Shown here one piece after another: positions 53,225-61,146 of a stretch of DNA of 64,000 nucleotides. The stretch covers positions 372,001-436,000 of the forward strand of contig NZ_CP101823.1 of assembly GCF_024498175.1 (NCBI RefSeq). The letters run 5' to 3'. How positions within the stretch are numbered: position 1 is the stretch's first letter; every line of letters starts with the position of its first letter. The position numbers and the translations under genes are program-made. The notes beneath the pieces were generated by a model. The model saw only the letters and a program-made list of their open reading frames with translations, was not told the DNA's origin and searched no databases. This stretch comes from Haloplanus salinarum. GTDB lineage: Archaea; Halobacteriota; Halobacteria; Halobacteriales; Haloferacaceae.

Positions 53225-53617
53225 CTACGCGATGAGGTCGCTCGGTTCGGTGGCTCCGCTTTCGAGTAGTTCGCCGTCGAACGTAGCGAGCGTGGCGTCG
53301 AGGTCGTCGGCCAGAGCGAGGAGAACGCAATCGAGTGTGTACAGCAGCGTGTCCTGTTGCAGACTGTACGCGGAGATCTGGTCGCTGATTTCTGGTGCGT
53401 AAATCTCGACTTGCGTGTAAATGTCGGAGAGTACGTCCTCGACTTTGTCCTGTTCGACTTGCTTTTTTTTCGTCATTACCGACCGAATCTCCATGAGATT
53501 CAGGATGGACGTACAGAAGTCGTGATCCTGATTGAGAAACTCCGTCGCAACGTCTCCTCGGGCGGGTTCGTCGGTCAAACTGGCGATGAAGCCGTTCGTA
53601 TCAACCAGGACTTTCAT
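53225..53617 (-). CDS. PIN-domain ribonuclease toxin (VapC-like)
   Basis: A 130-residue PIN protein. Acidic active-site residues: Asp6 (VLVDTNGF), Glu43 (LNLMEIRS), Asp96 (YTLDCVLLALA) and Asp114 (LATFDGE), all four present. PIN toxins of VapBC pairs cleave tRNA or rRNA. Codon use is less GC-biased than in neighbouring genes and includes a run TTTTTTTT-like stretch at 53464-53471, in line with acquisition. It overlaps the upstream partner gene as ATGA (53614-53617), the usual antitoxin-toxin coupling. Confidence 0.88.
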   Translation of the reverse strand: MKVLVDTNGFIASLTDEPARGDVATEFLNQDHDFCTSILNLMEIRSVMTKKKQVEQDKVEDVLSDIYTQVEIYAPEISDQISAYSLQQDTLLYTLDCVLLALADDLDATLATFDGELLESGATEPSDLIA

Positions 53618-53766
53618 CGACGCTCGCGCACGTCTCGAACCGCTTCGACAGAGTCGATATCGACATCTGCCAGCCGTCCGGAGAGTACATCTCCGAGTTT
53701 GGCCGGTGTGCCGTCAGCCTCGTCACCGGAGTTAGCCCAGTCGGGCGGAGTCGCATAACTTCCCAT
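53614..53766 (-). CDS. Small VapB-like antitoxin candidate
   Basis: A 50-residue protein from ATG 53766 (MGSYATPPDWANSGDEADG..., ending VRDVRERR) whose stop overlaps the VapC start as ATGA. It has no classic ribbon-helix-helix or AbrB motif; the C-terminal half (KLGDVLSGRLADVDIDSVEA) could form the toxin-wrapping helices. A TATA-like ATTTATG (minus sense, 53789-53795) lies about 26 bases upstream of the ATG, predicting a leaderless transcript for the pair. Antitoxin function is inferred from position and overlap. Confidence 0.65.
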   Translation of the reverse strand: MGSYATPPDWANSGDEADGTPAKLGDVLSGRLADVDIDSVEAVRDVRERR

Positions 53767-53961
53767 AGATCCGAATAGGACTAACTGACATAAATCCCTT
53801 CGGACAGTACGTGAAGTAAAACCGTTTGTTTGGTAGAGAGCATTCCACCGGCTGGGTCACTCGGTTCAGGGGGTCCGAGACGGGGTAGCATCTTCCGATT
53901 GCCCATCGAGCCCAAAATTCGCAAGGTGGCGTCAAGAAGCGACGAACTAACCCACTAATAT

Positions 53962-53987
53962 GCGGCTATAAGCATTGTAACAGCCGC
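53962..53987. terminator. Inverted repeat at the island edge
   Basis: GCGGCT (53962-53967) and AGCCGC (53982-53987) can pair around a 14-base loop, nine bases from the chorismate mutase stop. It may terminate that transcript or be a recombinase-binding arm of the island. No T-run follows on either strand. Confidence 0.35.
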
Positions 53988-53995
53988 TCTGCCGG

Positions 53996-54283
53996 TTATC
54001 GACTCTCCCTTTGCTCTACTTTGTTCAGCTCGATCAACAGCCGGAAGATGGCCTTCACGAGGTTCGCGTCGACGTCGAAGTGTTCGGCGTTCTCGCCCGC
54101 CCGCTCCATCACGCGGGCCTCCTGTGACTCGTCGGTCGTCGGGAGGTCCCGCTCCTCTTTCACCTCGGCGACCGTGCCCGCGACGTAGGTCCGGCGGGCG
54201 ATGAGTTCGACGAGTTCGCGGTCGATCCCCTCGATCTCCTCGCGGAGTTCCGCGAGGGACATCTCCTCGGTCGCGTCGTTCAT
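53996..54283 (-). CDS. Chorismate mutase (AroQ type)
   Basis: A 95-residue all-helical chorismate mutase, converting chorismate to prephenate for Phe and Tyr synthesis. Key residues of the AroQ fold are visible: ELREEIEGIDRELVELIARRTYVAG with the active-site Arg and the Arg pair, VKEERDLPTTDESQE (Lys, Asp), and the final helix with AIFRLLIELNKVEQRESR (Glu and Gln of the active site). ATG 54283 overlaps the shikimate kinase stop as ATGA. The last ten codons differ from host usage: they appear to have been supplied by the island next door, while the original end lies at 53082-53114. Confidence 0.93.
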   Translation of the reverse strand: MNDATEEMSLAELREEIEGIDRELVELIARRTYVAGTVAEVKEERDLPTTDESQEARVMERAGENAEHFDVDANLVKAIFRLLIELNKVEQRESR

Positions 54284-55248
54284 TCGATCACCCGTGCGCC
54301 GTCCGTTCGTGTCGTCGTCATCCATGTGTCTCCGGTCCGTTGATTCCAGCGTTCGCACACCTGTTCCAGTTCCTCGCGGTCGCCCACGGCGACGACGCTC
54401 GGTCCCGTCCCCGAGAGCGAGACGCCCGCGGCGTGGGGCATCGCCTCGACCGCCGGTTCGGTCGGGAACTCGAGGGCGGCCGAGAACGCGAGTCCGTTGA
54501 CGGTCATCGCCGCGCCGTAGCGCCCGTCGAGCGCCAGGTCGGCGACGAGGCGGGCCATCGGCGCCACCCGCGCGCACCGCTCCACGTCGGCGTCGGCCGA
54601 GAAGGCCCGCGCCGCCGGCGTCCACACGAGGACGTCCCACTCGACGGCCTCGCGAGCGAGCAGGTCGTCCGCGTCGTTGTCGGTGACGGTGACGCCGCCG
54701 AGCATGCTCGCGCTCGCGTCGTCGAACGCGCCGGTGACGGTGACGCCGGCGTCGCGGGCGGCCTCGACGCCGATCCGACAGGCCGCCTCGCGGTCGAGCG
54801 GGGCGTCCGTCGCGTCCGCCGCGGCGGGTGGCTCCGCGCCTCCCGCGGACCGTGACTCCGCGCCTCCCGCGGACCGTGGCTCCGCGCCTCCCGCGGACCG
54901 TGGCTCCGCGCCCTCCACCGGCACGTCGAGCGCCGACAGCGTCGCGAGCACCGTCGCGTTCGCGGCGGCGCTCGAACTCTTCAGCCCCGCGGCCATCGGC
55001 ACCTCGCTCTCGGTGCGGACGTGACCGCCCTCGCCGTCGCCGAACCGCTCGACGACGCGCTCGACGGCGCGGCGGATCAGACGGGTGTCGGCGTCCGGTA
55101 CCCCCGCAATCTCGCCGTCGACGGTCCCGGAGTCGTCGAGTTCGACCCGGGCGGTCGTCTCCGCGTCGATGGCGAAGGCCGATCCCATCCCCGTCGACAG
55201 GGCGTTCAGGATCGTCCCCGCCCCGAGTGCGGCGGCCTCGCCGTACAT
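54280..55248 (-). CDS. aroK: Archaeal shikimate kinase (GHMP superfamily)
   Basis: A 322-residue GHMP kinase that phosphorylates shikimate in archaea in place of bacterial AroK. The N-terminal GEAAALGAGTILNAL, the phosphate-binding loop PMAAGLKSSSAAANATV (shortened: AAGLKSSSAAA) and AFDDASASMLGG and GVSLSGTGPSVVAVG are the family motifs. An unusual low-complexity insertion (about residues 115-145) is made of repeated EPRSAGGA units, encoded by three 24-base repeats at 54839-54910. Coupled to chorismate mutase by ATGA overlap. Confidence 0.9.
   Translation of the reverse strand: MYGEAAALGAGTILNALSTGMGSAFAIDAETTARVELDDSGTVDGEIAGVPDADTRLIRRAVERVVERFGDGEGGHVRTESEVPMAAGLKSSSAAANATVLATLSALDVPVEGAEPRSAGGAEPRSAGGAESRSAGGAEPPAAADATDAPLDREAACRIGVEAARDAGVTVTGAFDDASASMLGGVTVTDNDADDLLAREAVEWDVLVWTPAARAFSADADVERCARVAPMARLVADLALDGRYGAAMTVNGLAFSAALEFPTEPAVEAMPHAAGVSLSGTGPSVVAVGDREELEQVCERWNQRTGDTWMTTTRTDGARVIE
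54839..54910. repeat. Three 24-base tandem repeats inside shikimate kinase
   Basis: Three consecutive in-frame copies of a 24-base unit beginning CCTCCCGCGGACCG differ at one base only; a further half copy precedes. Each encodes an eight-residue unit (SAGGAEPR-type) in a surface loop between GHMP motifs, so the copy number can change without a frameshift. Confidence 0.85.
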
Positions 55249-55288
55249 ACCGAAGCCCCCGCGGAGCGGACAGTTATGTGTGCCGGTC

Positions 55289-55780
55289 TCACCGGACGAA
55301 CCGACATCCCAGCAGTCCCGCCACCCCGCCCGTGGCCGCCGTGGCGACCCCCGCGAGCAGGAGCGGGCCGACGGCGCCCACGAGCGGGTACGTCTGGTCG
55401 GTTCCGGGCCCCGAGACGAGGGCGACCCCCGCGAGGCCCGCCCCGGCCAGCACGAAGAAGCCGACGAGCGAGCCGCCGGCGGCGACGGCGCCGGCCGTGC
55501 CGTCGTCGACGAACCGCGATCCGGAGAGCAGTCCGACCGTCGCGGCCAGGACCGGCCCGGCGAAAAACAGCGTCACCGTGGTCTGCAGGGCCGAGAGCGC
55601 CACGAAGACGGGGCCGAACGTCTCCGGGGCGTTGCCGGTCGCCCCCGTGACGAACTGGGTCCGCGCCCAGTCGGTGCCGACGAAGCCGACGACGCCGAGG
55701 GCGACGCCGACGGCGGCGAAAGCGGTGACGATCAGGGCGACCTGTCGGCGCGCGACGGGGCGGGTCGACTGCCGGGACAC
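55289..55780 (-). CDS. Four-span membrane protein of unknown function
   Basis: A 163-residue hydrophobic protein with about four membrane helices and a short basic N-terminus (MSRQSTRPVARRQVAL). The glycine/alanine-rich helices and long extracytoplasmic loops (residues 35-55 and 125-140) are not characteristic of a family I recognise. It lies 1 base after the Tat lipoprotein gene on the same strand and is likely in an operon with it. Confidence 0.7.
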   Translation of the reverse strand: MSRQSTRPVARRQVALIVTAFAAVGVALGVVGFVGTDWARTQFVTGATGNAPETFGPVFVALSALQTTVTLFFAGPVLAATVGLLSGSRFVDDGTAGAVAAGGSLVGFFVLAGAGLAGVALVSGPGTDQTYPLVGAVGPLLLAGVATAATGGVAGLLGCRFVR

Positions 55781-55781
55781 G

Positions 55782-57008
55782 TCAGGGTCTCCACAGCCAC
55801 AGCCTGTCCAGCGGCTCGGTCCAGTCGACGCGCTCCTCCCACGCCACCTCGGAGGGCGCGGCGACGAGGACGAACGGCCCCGCCCTGATCAGGAAGGCGT
55901 AGGTCACGTCACCGTCGGCCTCGTAGTACACCCGATCCCACCGATCCCGGCCGAACGAGTAGCTCCCCTCGCGACTGACCGCGGTGTCGTAGAGGCGCTC
56001 GGCGGCCTCCCCGGCCGCTGCCACGTCCTCGTACCGTTGGACGAACAGGGACGTGTGATCGTAGTCGAGGGGCTCGAGGTCGGTCGGTTGCTCCGCCTCG
56101 TCCGGGACGGCGTAGCTCACCACGTACGCGAACCCGGTGCGACCGGTCGCCTCGCCCACCGATCCGAACTGCGTCCGCTGGCGGGCCAGCAGCTCCGCCC
56201 CCTCGTTCGTATCGTTCGCGTCGTCGTCGCCGAAGGGGTCGCGTTCGACGTACCGTGGGCCGCCGTAGGCGTACCCCGCGTATCCCGACGAGTGGTAGAC
56301 CTCGAACAGGCCCGGATCCGCCTCGTCGTCGTCCGTCTCGTCCTCGCCGTCCTCCTCGTCAGGCGTGTCGTCGTGGAGGTGTCGGTAGAGCCGCGCGTCG
56401 ACCTGCCGGTCCGAGAGGACGCGGCGGACGAACAGGTCGCTTCGGATCCCCCTGAGGTAGTCGTAGAGCCGTTCGAGTTCCACGTCGACCCGGTCGAGAT
56501 CCCCCCGGCCCCCGAACCGGCGGATCGTCTCGACGTGGGCGTCGACCTCGTCGCGCATCTGTCCGGGGAGACCGAAATGTCCCCCGAGTTCCGCCTCCGC
56601 GGTCGCGACGGCCTGGTCGGTCGCCCGCCGGACGAGTTCGAGGTTGCCGGCGTCGAACTCCGAGGAGTCCCGGACCCGCTGGACGGTCGCCATCGCGTTG
56701 CCGAGGACGCGCCGATAGGTTTCGATCGCGTCGTCGTACTCGGTCGCGAACCACTCGATCTCCCCGTACGCCCGTTCGACTTCGGTCGCGAGCTGCCGGT
56801 TCGGAACCGACGGCTCGGTCTGCTGTGCCGGCTCGTCTCCGTCGTCGGTCGCCGGGCCAGCCGTCTCGGCGTCGACCAGCGCCTCGTCGACCGCGGTTTC
56901 GGTCCCGGCGGCCGTCTCGGGGTAGTCGACGTTCGATCGTCCGGCGGACAGACAGCCGCCGAGCCCGACCGCCGTCCCGGCCAGCAGCGCCCGCCGAGTC
57001 CACTCCAT
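55782..57008 (-). CDS. Tat-exported lipoprotein of unknown function
   Basis: A 408-residue protein with a twin-arginine signal and lipobox: TRRALLAGTAVGLGGC, with lipidated Cys19. An acidic linker (residues 25-70) precedes a helical domain (about 70-200; IEWFATEYDDAIETYRRVLGN) and a C-terminal alpha/beta domain (EVYHSSGYAGYAY, YEADGDVTYAFLIRAGPFVLVAAP). No known domain was identified. It is predicted to sit on the outer face of the membrane. The downstream four-span membrane gene, one base away, could be a functional partner. Confidence 0.75.
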   Translation of the reverse strand: MEWTRRALLAGTAVGLGGCLSAGRSNVDYPETAAGTETAVDEALVDAETAGPATDDGDEPAQQTEPSVPNRQLATEVERAYGEIEWFATEYDDAIETYRRVLGNAMATVQRVRDSSEFDAGNLELVRRATDQAVATAEAELGGHFGLPGQMRDEVDAHVETIRRFGGRGDLDRVDVELERLYDYLRGIRSDLFVRRVLSDRQVDARLYRHLHDDTPDEEDGEDETDDDEADPGLFEVYHSSGYAGYAYGGPRYVERDPFGDDDANDTNEGAELLARQRTQFGSVGEATGRTGFAYVVSYAVPDEAEQPTDLEPLDYDHTSLFVQRYEDVAAAGEAAERLYDTAVSREGSYSFGRDRWDRVYYEADGDVTYAFLIRAGPFVLVAAPSEVAWEERVDWTEPLDRLWLWRP

Positions 57009-57118
57009 GACCGCGACAAGGGAGCCCCCCGGTAAATAATGTCCGGCCCCGGTATCGAACGTGAGAGCGGCCCGGCCCAGCCGACAGACTCAACGGGGAT
57101 CGGTGCCGACCGCGAGCC

Positions 57119-57802
57119 ATGGGTACGCCACTGGCGTCGCGCGAGGCGCAGGCCACCGAGGTGGTCGACCGACTCTCCGCGGAGTATCCCGACGCGACCA
57201 TCTCGCTGAACTACACGAACCGGTTGGAGTTGCTCGTCGCCGTCGTCCTGTCGGCGCAGTGTACCGACGAGCGGGTCAACGAGGTGACGGCCGACCTCTT
57301 CGAGACGTACACCGACGCGGCGGACTACGCCGCGGCCGACGAGGACGAACTCGCCGACGACATCTACGGCATCACCTTCCACAACAACAAGGCGGGTTAT
57401 CTGAAGTCCATGGGCGAGACGCTCGTCGCGGAACACGACGGCGAGGTACCGGACACGATGGCCGAACTCACCGACCTCTCGGGTGTCGGGCGCAAGACGG
57501 CGAACGTGGTCCTCCAACACGGTCACGACGTCGTGGAGGGAATCGTCGTCGACACGCACGTCCAGCGGCTCTCCCGACGGCTCGGCCTCACGACCGAGGA
57601 GACGCCGGAACGGATCGAGGCGGACCTGATGGACCTGGTGCCCGAGTCGGACTGGCAGCAGTTGACACACCTGCTCATCAGCCACGGGCGGGCGACCTGT
57701 GACGCACGGAACCCGGACTGCGAGGACTGCGTCCTCGAGGACGTCTGTCCGTCCTCGAAGTTGGATTCGGACGTCGACCTCGCGAGCGGCGAGGCGTGGT
57801 AG
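57119..57802 (+). CDS. nth: Endonuclease III
   Basis: A 227-residue bifunctional DNA glycosylase/AP lyase for oxidised pyrimidines. It has VVLSAQCTDERVNEVT, the helix-hairpin-helix LSGVGRKTANVV with catalytic Lys, VVDTHVQRLSRRLG with catalytic Asp, and a standard 4Fe-4S ligand set C-x6-C-x2-C-x5-C (CDARNPDCEDCVLEDVC). It is the canonical enzyme; the paralogue at 7422-8222 has an expanded cysteine spacing. Confidence 0.95.
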   Translation: MGTPLASREAQATEVVDRLSAEYPDATISLNYTNRLELLVAVVLSAQCTDERVNEVTADLFETYTDAADYAAADEDELADDIYGITFHNNKAGYLKSMGETLVAEHDGEVPDTMAELTDLSGVGRKTANVVLQHGHDVVEGIVVDTHVQRLSRRLGLTTEETPERIEADLMDLVPESDWQQLTHLLISHGRATCDARNPDCEDCVLEDVCPSSKLDSDVDLASGEAW

Positions 57803-57824
57803 CGTAACGTCCGCGTCTCACACG

Positions 57825-58304
57825 CTACAGGACGTGCAACTGGAAATACCGGAGGACGCCGACGAGGTAGGCTCCGAGCCAGAAGAGGACGTAGCCGAAG
57901 ACGCCGACGCGGAGGCGCCCGCGCCACGCGCTCATGTTCTCGTGGAGGTCGTTCAGATCGACGTCCTGATCGGGGTCGCGATAGAGATCGGCCGCGTATT
58001 TGGCCTGAAAGATGCGGACGATACCCGTCATCGCGAACGCGAGCATCGCGTAGGCCTGGAGGCCGAGGACCGCGTGGAGAACTGCCAACCCGCCGAACTG
58101 GTCCATCAGCCGCGGCGCCATCCAGCCGACCACGGGCACCGTCGTCAACACCAGCCCGACCGAGATGTACTTCAGGTGCCTCGTCAACACGCTCCACGTC
58201 ACCGTGTCGTTGTCCAACACGATCCACGCGCCGTAGAGGTAGAAGGGGAGGCTCGCGGTCACGGCGAGGCCGGCGAGGGTCGCCACCGTCGCGTCCCGTA
58301 CCAT
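57825..58304 (-). CDS. Four-span membrane protein of the cytochrome b cluster
   Basis: A 159-residue protein from ATG 58304 with about four helices. Histidines lie at helix ends (LTRHLKYISVG, AVLHAVLGLQAY), so a heme-binding role is conceivable but not shown. A cytosolic loop DPDQDVDLNDLHENMSAWRGRL separates the last two helices. It is divergent from the gene at 58394 and lies at the left edge of the b6-type cluster, where a gene of this type is commonly found in haloarchaea (recall, unverified). Confidence 0.7.
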   Translation of the reverse strand: MVRDATVATLAGLAVTASLPFYLYGAWIVLDNDTVTWSVLTRHLKYISVGLVLTTVPVVGWMAPRLMDQFGGLAVLHAVLGLQAYAMLAFAMTGIVRIFQAKYAADLYRDPDQDVDLNDLHENMSAWRGRLRVGVFGYVLFWLGAYLVGVLRYFQLHVL

Positions 58305-58393
58305 CGTCGACCGTTGGGATGGGGTGGTTAAAACGGACCCGGCTCGGGGGAGAGGTCGGAAAGCGTATGCCACTCGGGACCCAATGCGAACCG

Positions 58394-59266
58394 ATGGCTG
58401 AACCGTCACCGTCGTCGACCGACGGGTCCGACGACGCACCCGAGGACGTGCCGGCCACGGCCGACTCCGGCGGGGACGACCCGACGGCGGGGGATACGGA
58501 CGTCGAGGCTCTCCGCCGCGAGGTCGAAGAGAAGTACGACTTCGAGGACTTCGGCCCCAGCGACATGGCGAAGATGAGCGCCGAGGAGTGGGAGGCGGCG
58601 TTCGATCCCGAGACGTGGATCGTCGGCGCGGAACTGCTCGACCGGGTGGAGGCTGACCTCAAGAGCCGGATCGCCACCCGCGAGGTGTTCGCCGTCCTCG
58701 AACGCTACGAGGACGAGGGCGAGGAGCGACTGGTCGCCTACTCCGACGAGGGGTACGCCATCGTCGGCCCCGACGGGAGCGTCGAGGGACGGGGGACGGT
58801 CCTCCGGGACGTGAAACCGACGGTGGCGCTGTGTTCGATGGACTCCTACGAGGTGCCCGACGCTCCCGACGACGTCTCCCTGCCAGCCCCCGACGACGTA
58901 CCGGAAGGGACGGGTCAACTGGGGAACAACCTCCTCCAGGTGGTCGCGCTCGCCCAACTGCTGACGGGGATCGGACTGATCGGCGCCTGGCTGTTCACCG
59001 ACGCCGTCCCCGCGCCGGGCGGGTACGTCAACCTCGTGCCGCCGCTCATGGGGCTGATCTTCGTCGGCATCGGCGTCTTCCTCTTTGCGGTCGTCGCCAA
59101 TGCCCGGCTCTCGGATCGCTTCCGGGCCGAGGAGTTCCGCGACCGGCTGCGTGCGACCGGCGTCGACGACGGCGACCGGCCCGATTTCCTCCCGCCGCTG
59201 GAGGGGTCGGAGACGGCGCCGTCGCGGGGGTCGACCGCCGGCGACGAGGCCGGCGAATCCGGCTGA
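58394..59266 (+). CDS. Two-span acidic protein of the cytochrome b cluster (DUF7319-like)
   Basis: A 290-residue protein from ATG 58394. A very acidic start (residues 1-45) leads to a soluble domain (EEKYDFEDFGPSDMAKMSAEEWEAAFDPETW) that ends near residue 160, followed by two membrane helices (about 175-200 and 215-240) and a charged tail. I recall this as a conserved haloarchaeal family linked to cytochrome bc genes. A structural or assembly role in the complex is the likely function (inference). Confidence 0.75.
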   Translation: MAEPSPSSTDGSDDAPEDVPATADSGGDDPTAGDTDVEALRREVEEKYDFEDFGPSDMAKMSAEEWEAAFDPETWIVGAELLDRVEADLKSRIATREVFAVLERYEDEGEERLVAYSDEGYAIVGPDGSVEGRGTVLRDVKPTVALCSMDSYEVPDAPDDVSLPAPDDVPEGTGQLGNNLLQVVALAQLLTGIGLIGAWLFTDAVPAPGGYVNLVPPLMGLIFVGIGVFLFAVVANARLSDRFRAEEFRDRLRATGVDDGDRPDFLPPLEGSETAPSRGSTAGDEAGESG

Positions 59267-59320
59267 CGACCGCTGGGGAGTCGGTGGGTTTAAGCGCGTT
59301 CCATCCTCAGTTTCGACCGT

Positions 59321-59959
59321 ATGAAGAGGCGGGATTTCCTGAGAGTGGCCGGTGGGTCCGCCGCCGCCGGAACGGCCGCCGCGACGGCGACGCCAGCCGC
59401 CGCACAGGCGTCGTTCGACGGGTGGATGAGCGACGTGGGCAACTACAGCGAGGTGGCCGACGCGACCGGCCAGGACGAGGTGACGATCACCGTCGGCGCC
59501 CAGGGCAACGGCGGGAACTTCGGGTTCGACCCCGCGGCCGTTCAGGTCGACCCCGGGACGACCGTCGTCTGGGAGTGGAACGGCGAGGGCGGTCAGCACA
59601 ACGTCGTCGCCGAGGAGGGCGGCGACTTCGAGAGCGAGCTCACCGCCGAAGCCGGCTTCACCTTCGAACAGACCTTCGAGGAGGCGACAGTCGCCAAGTA
59701 CTACTGCCAGCCCCACCGCGGCCTCGGCATGAAAGGCGTCGTCGTCGTCGGCGAGATGCCCGGTGGCGGTGGCGGCGGTGGCGGCGAAGGCGGCGGCGAG
59801 GGCAGCGGCGAGGTCGACCTCCACACCCTCGGCGTCCCGATTCAGGCCCACTGGGTGGGCGGCGCGACGATGCTCGGCATCATCGTCTCGCTCGTGTTCA
59901 CCTTCTACGTCCTGAAGTACGGCGAGTCGCCGAACACCGGAACCGGGAGGGGAGAGTAG
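59321..59959 (+). CDS. Membrane-anchored halocyanin (blue copper protein)
   Basis: A 212-residue electron carrier. The Tat signal KRRDFLRVAGGSAAAG leads to a plastocyanin-like domain with type 1 copper ligands His93 (GQHN), Cys129, His132 (YYCQPH) and Met137 (GLGMKG). A Gly-rich linker (about 146-162) and a C-terminal helix (179-199) tether it to the membrane, so it faces outward. It occupies the position in the cluster where a Rieske protein might be expected; it probably accepts electrons from the cytochrome b subunits or passes them to the oxidase. One base separates it from the next gene. Confidence 0.92.
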   Translation: MKRRDFLRVAGGSAAAGTAAATATPAAAQASFDGWMSDVGNYSEVADATGQDEVTITVGAQGNGGNFGFDPAAVQVDPGTTVVWEWNGEGGQHNVVAEEGGDFESELTAEAGFTFEQTFEEATVAKYYCQPHRGLGMKGVVVVGEMPGGGGGGGGEGGGEGSGEVDLHTLGVPIQAHWVGGATMLGIIVSLVFTFYVLKYGESPNTGTGRGE

Positions 59960-60346
59960 ATGTCGTCCAGCGGCAGTACCTACGGCGACATCCACCGGTA
60001 CGAACCGGCCCGGGAGAGCACGGCCGCGGCCATCGCCATCGTCCTCCTGACGGTCATCGAGGTGGTGTTCGTGTTCATGTTCGCCTACGGCCTCGTGAGC
60101 GGGTGGGGCCTGACCGAGACGGGCAACATGTTCCTCGGCGCCATCCTAGCCGTCATCTTCGTCGACCTCGCGTTCATCCTCGCGCTGTACCGTAAGGAGT
60201 TCCTCCCCGACGTCGTCATCGTCAAGAAGCGACGCCGGAAGTGGGAGGACCTCTACATCCGCGAGGAGGACGTCGACGGGGAGGCCCTCGGCGACGGCGC
60301 GTGGGACACCGTCAAACGCGCAGTGTACCCCTACTACAAGCGATAA
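59960..60346 (+). CDS. Two-span protein of the cytochrome b cluster (DUF7318-like)
   Basis: A 128-residue protein with an N-terminal soluble stretch (SGSTYGDIHRYEPARES), two helices (about 22-45 and 55-75) and a basic, aromatic C-terminus (VKKRRRKWEDLYIREED). It abuts the halocyanin and cytochrome b genes, so it is probably a small structural subunit of the complex. I recall such a family (DUF7318) in this gene order but cannot verify it here. Confidence 0.75.
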   Translation: MSSSGSTYGDIHRYEPARESTAAAIAIVLLTVIEVVFVFMFAYGLVSGWGLTETGNMFLGAILAVIFVDLAFILALYRKEFLPDVVIVKKRRRKWEDLYIREEDVDGEALGDGAWDTVKRAVYPYYKR

Positions 60347-60349
60347 CCC

Positions 60350-61144
60350 ATGAGCTTAGAAAAGAAAGACGAGATGGACCACGAGGGGTGGATGAAACGG
60401 AAGGACCTGACCCCCGTGGAAGCCACCTTCCTGACGGCGCTGATCTGGATGGACAAGCGGCTCCGCATCGTCGACTACCTGGAGCTGCTGGAGAACCTGT
60501 ACTACAAGGTCAACCTCCAGATGCCGAAGAGTCACACGGAACAGTACGACCTGGACAACAAGTTCTGGTACTGGTACCCGCTGTACGCGCTGGGGTCGTT
60601 CTCGACGCTCGCGTACATCGTCGCCGCCGTCAGCGGCGCGTTGCTCGGGTTCTACTACGCCCCGGCACAGGCGGGCGACCCCAGTACGGCGTACAACTCG
60701 ATCACGTTCATCATGACCGACCTCCAGTTCGGGTTCATGCTGCGGTCCATCCACCGGTGGTCGGCACAGGTGATGGTCGCGGCCGTGTTCCTCCACATGC
60801 TCCGCGTGTACTTCACGGGCGCGTACAAGGAACCGCGGGAACTCAACTGGCTGCTGGGCATCGTCCTCATCAGCCTGACGATGGTGTTCGGGTACACCGG
60901 TTATCTGCTCCCGTGGGATCAGCTGGCCTTCTGGGCCGGCCAGATCGGCGTCGAGATGTCGCTGTCGATCCCGCTCGCCGGCGAGTGGATCGCCCAACTG
61001 CTGTTCGGCGGCTTCACGCTCAGTCAGGCGACGCTCCAGCGGATGTACATCCTGCACGTGTTCCTGCTCCCATTCGTCGTGACGACGCTGATCGCCATCC
61101 ACATCGGTATCGTCTGGGTGCAGGGCATCGCGGAACCCCACTGA
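60350..61144 (+). CDS. petB: Cytochrome b6-type subunit (N-terminal half of cytochrome b)
   Basis: A 264-residue membrane protein with four core helices. The two bis-His heme pairs are HRWSAQVMVAAVFLH (13 residues between) and, in helix D, HVFLLPFVVTTLIAIH with 14 residues between: a 13/14 pattern that marks cytochrome b6 rather than mitochondrial cytochrome b. GYTGYLLPWDQ is the Qo-site region. It oxidises quinol and binds two b hemes. The N-terminal 75 residues form a long cytosolic extension. Three bases follow the DUF7318-like gene. Confidence 0.93.
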   Translation: MSLEKKDEMDHEGWMKRKDLTPVEATFLTALIWMDKRLRIVDYLELLENLYYKVNLQMPKSHTEQYDLDNKFWYWYPLYALGSFSTLAYIVAAVSGALLGFYYAPAQAGDPSTAYNSITFIMTDLQFGFMLRSIHRWSAQVMVAAVFLHMLRVYFTGAYKEPRELNWLLGIVLISLTMVFGYTGYLLPWDQLAFWAGQIGVEMSLSIPLAGEWIAQLLFGGFTLSQATLQRMYILHVFLLPFVVTTLIAIHIGIVWVQGIAEPH

Positions 61145-61146
61145 TC

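Larger units (their letters stand above)
53107..54027. mobile_element. Small integrated island in the 3' end of chorismate mutase
   Basis: A roughly 0.9-kb segment bounded by the two copies of the chorismate-mutase end. It is visibly AT-richer than the host DNA. Cargo: a PIN-domain toxin and a 50-residue partner. Between 53023 and 53224, and between 53767 and 53995, no gene is convincing. No integrase is present, so it would be a satellite or a decayed remnant mobilised in trans. The right edge restores the host gene with synonymous codons, as prophages do in bacterial icd. The exact crossover is probably within TTGTTCA. Confidence 0.65.

Noticed and set aside
53732-53935. A 67-residue minus-strand frame in the island with Cys and Trp (CEFWARWAIG)
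   Set aside because: It overlaps the antitoxin frame, starts with TTG, and has no TATA or ribosome-binding site in a suitable place.
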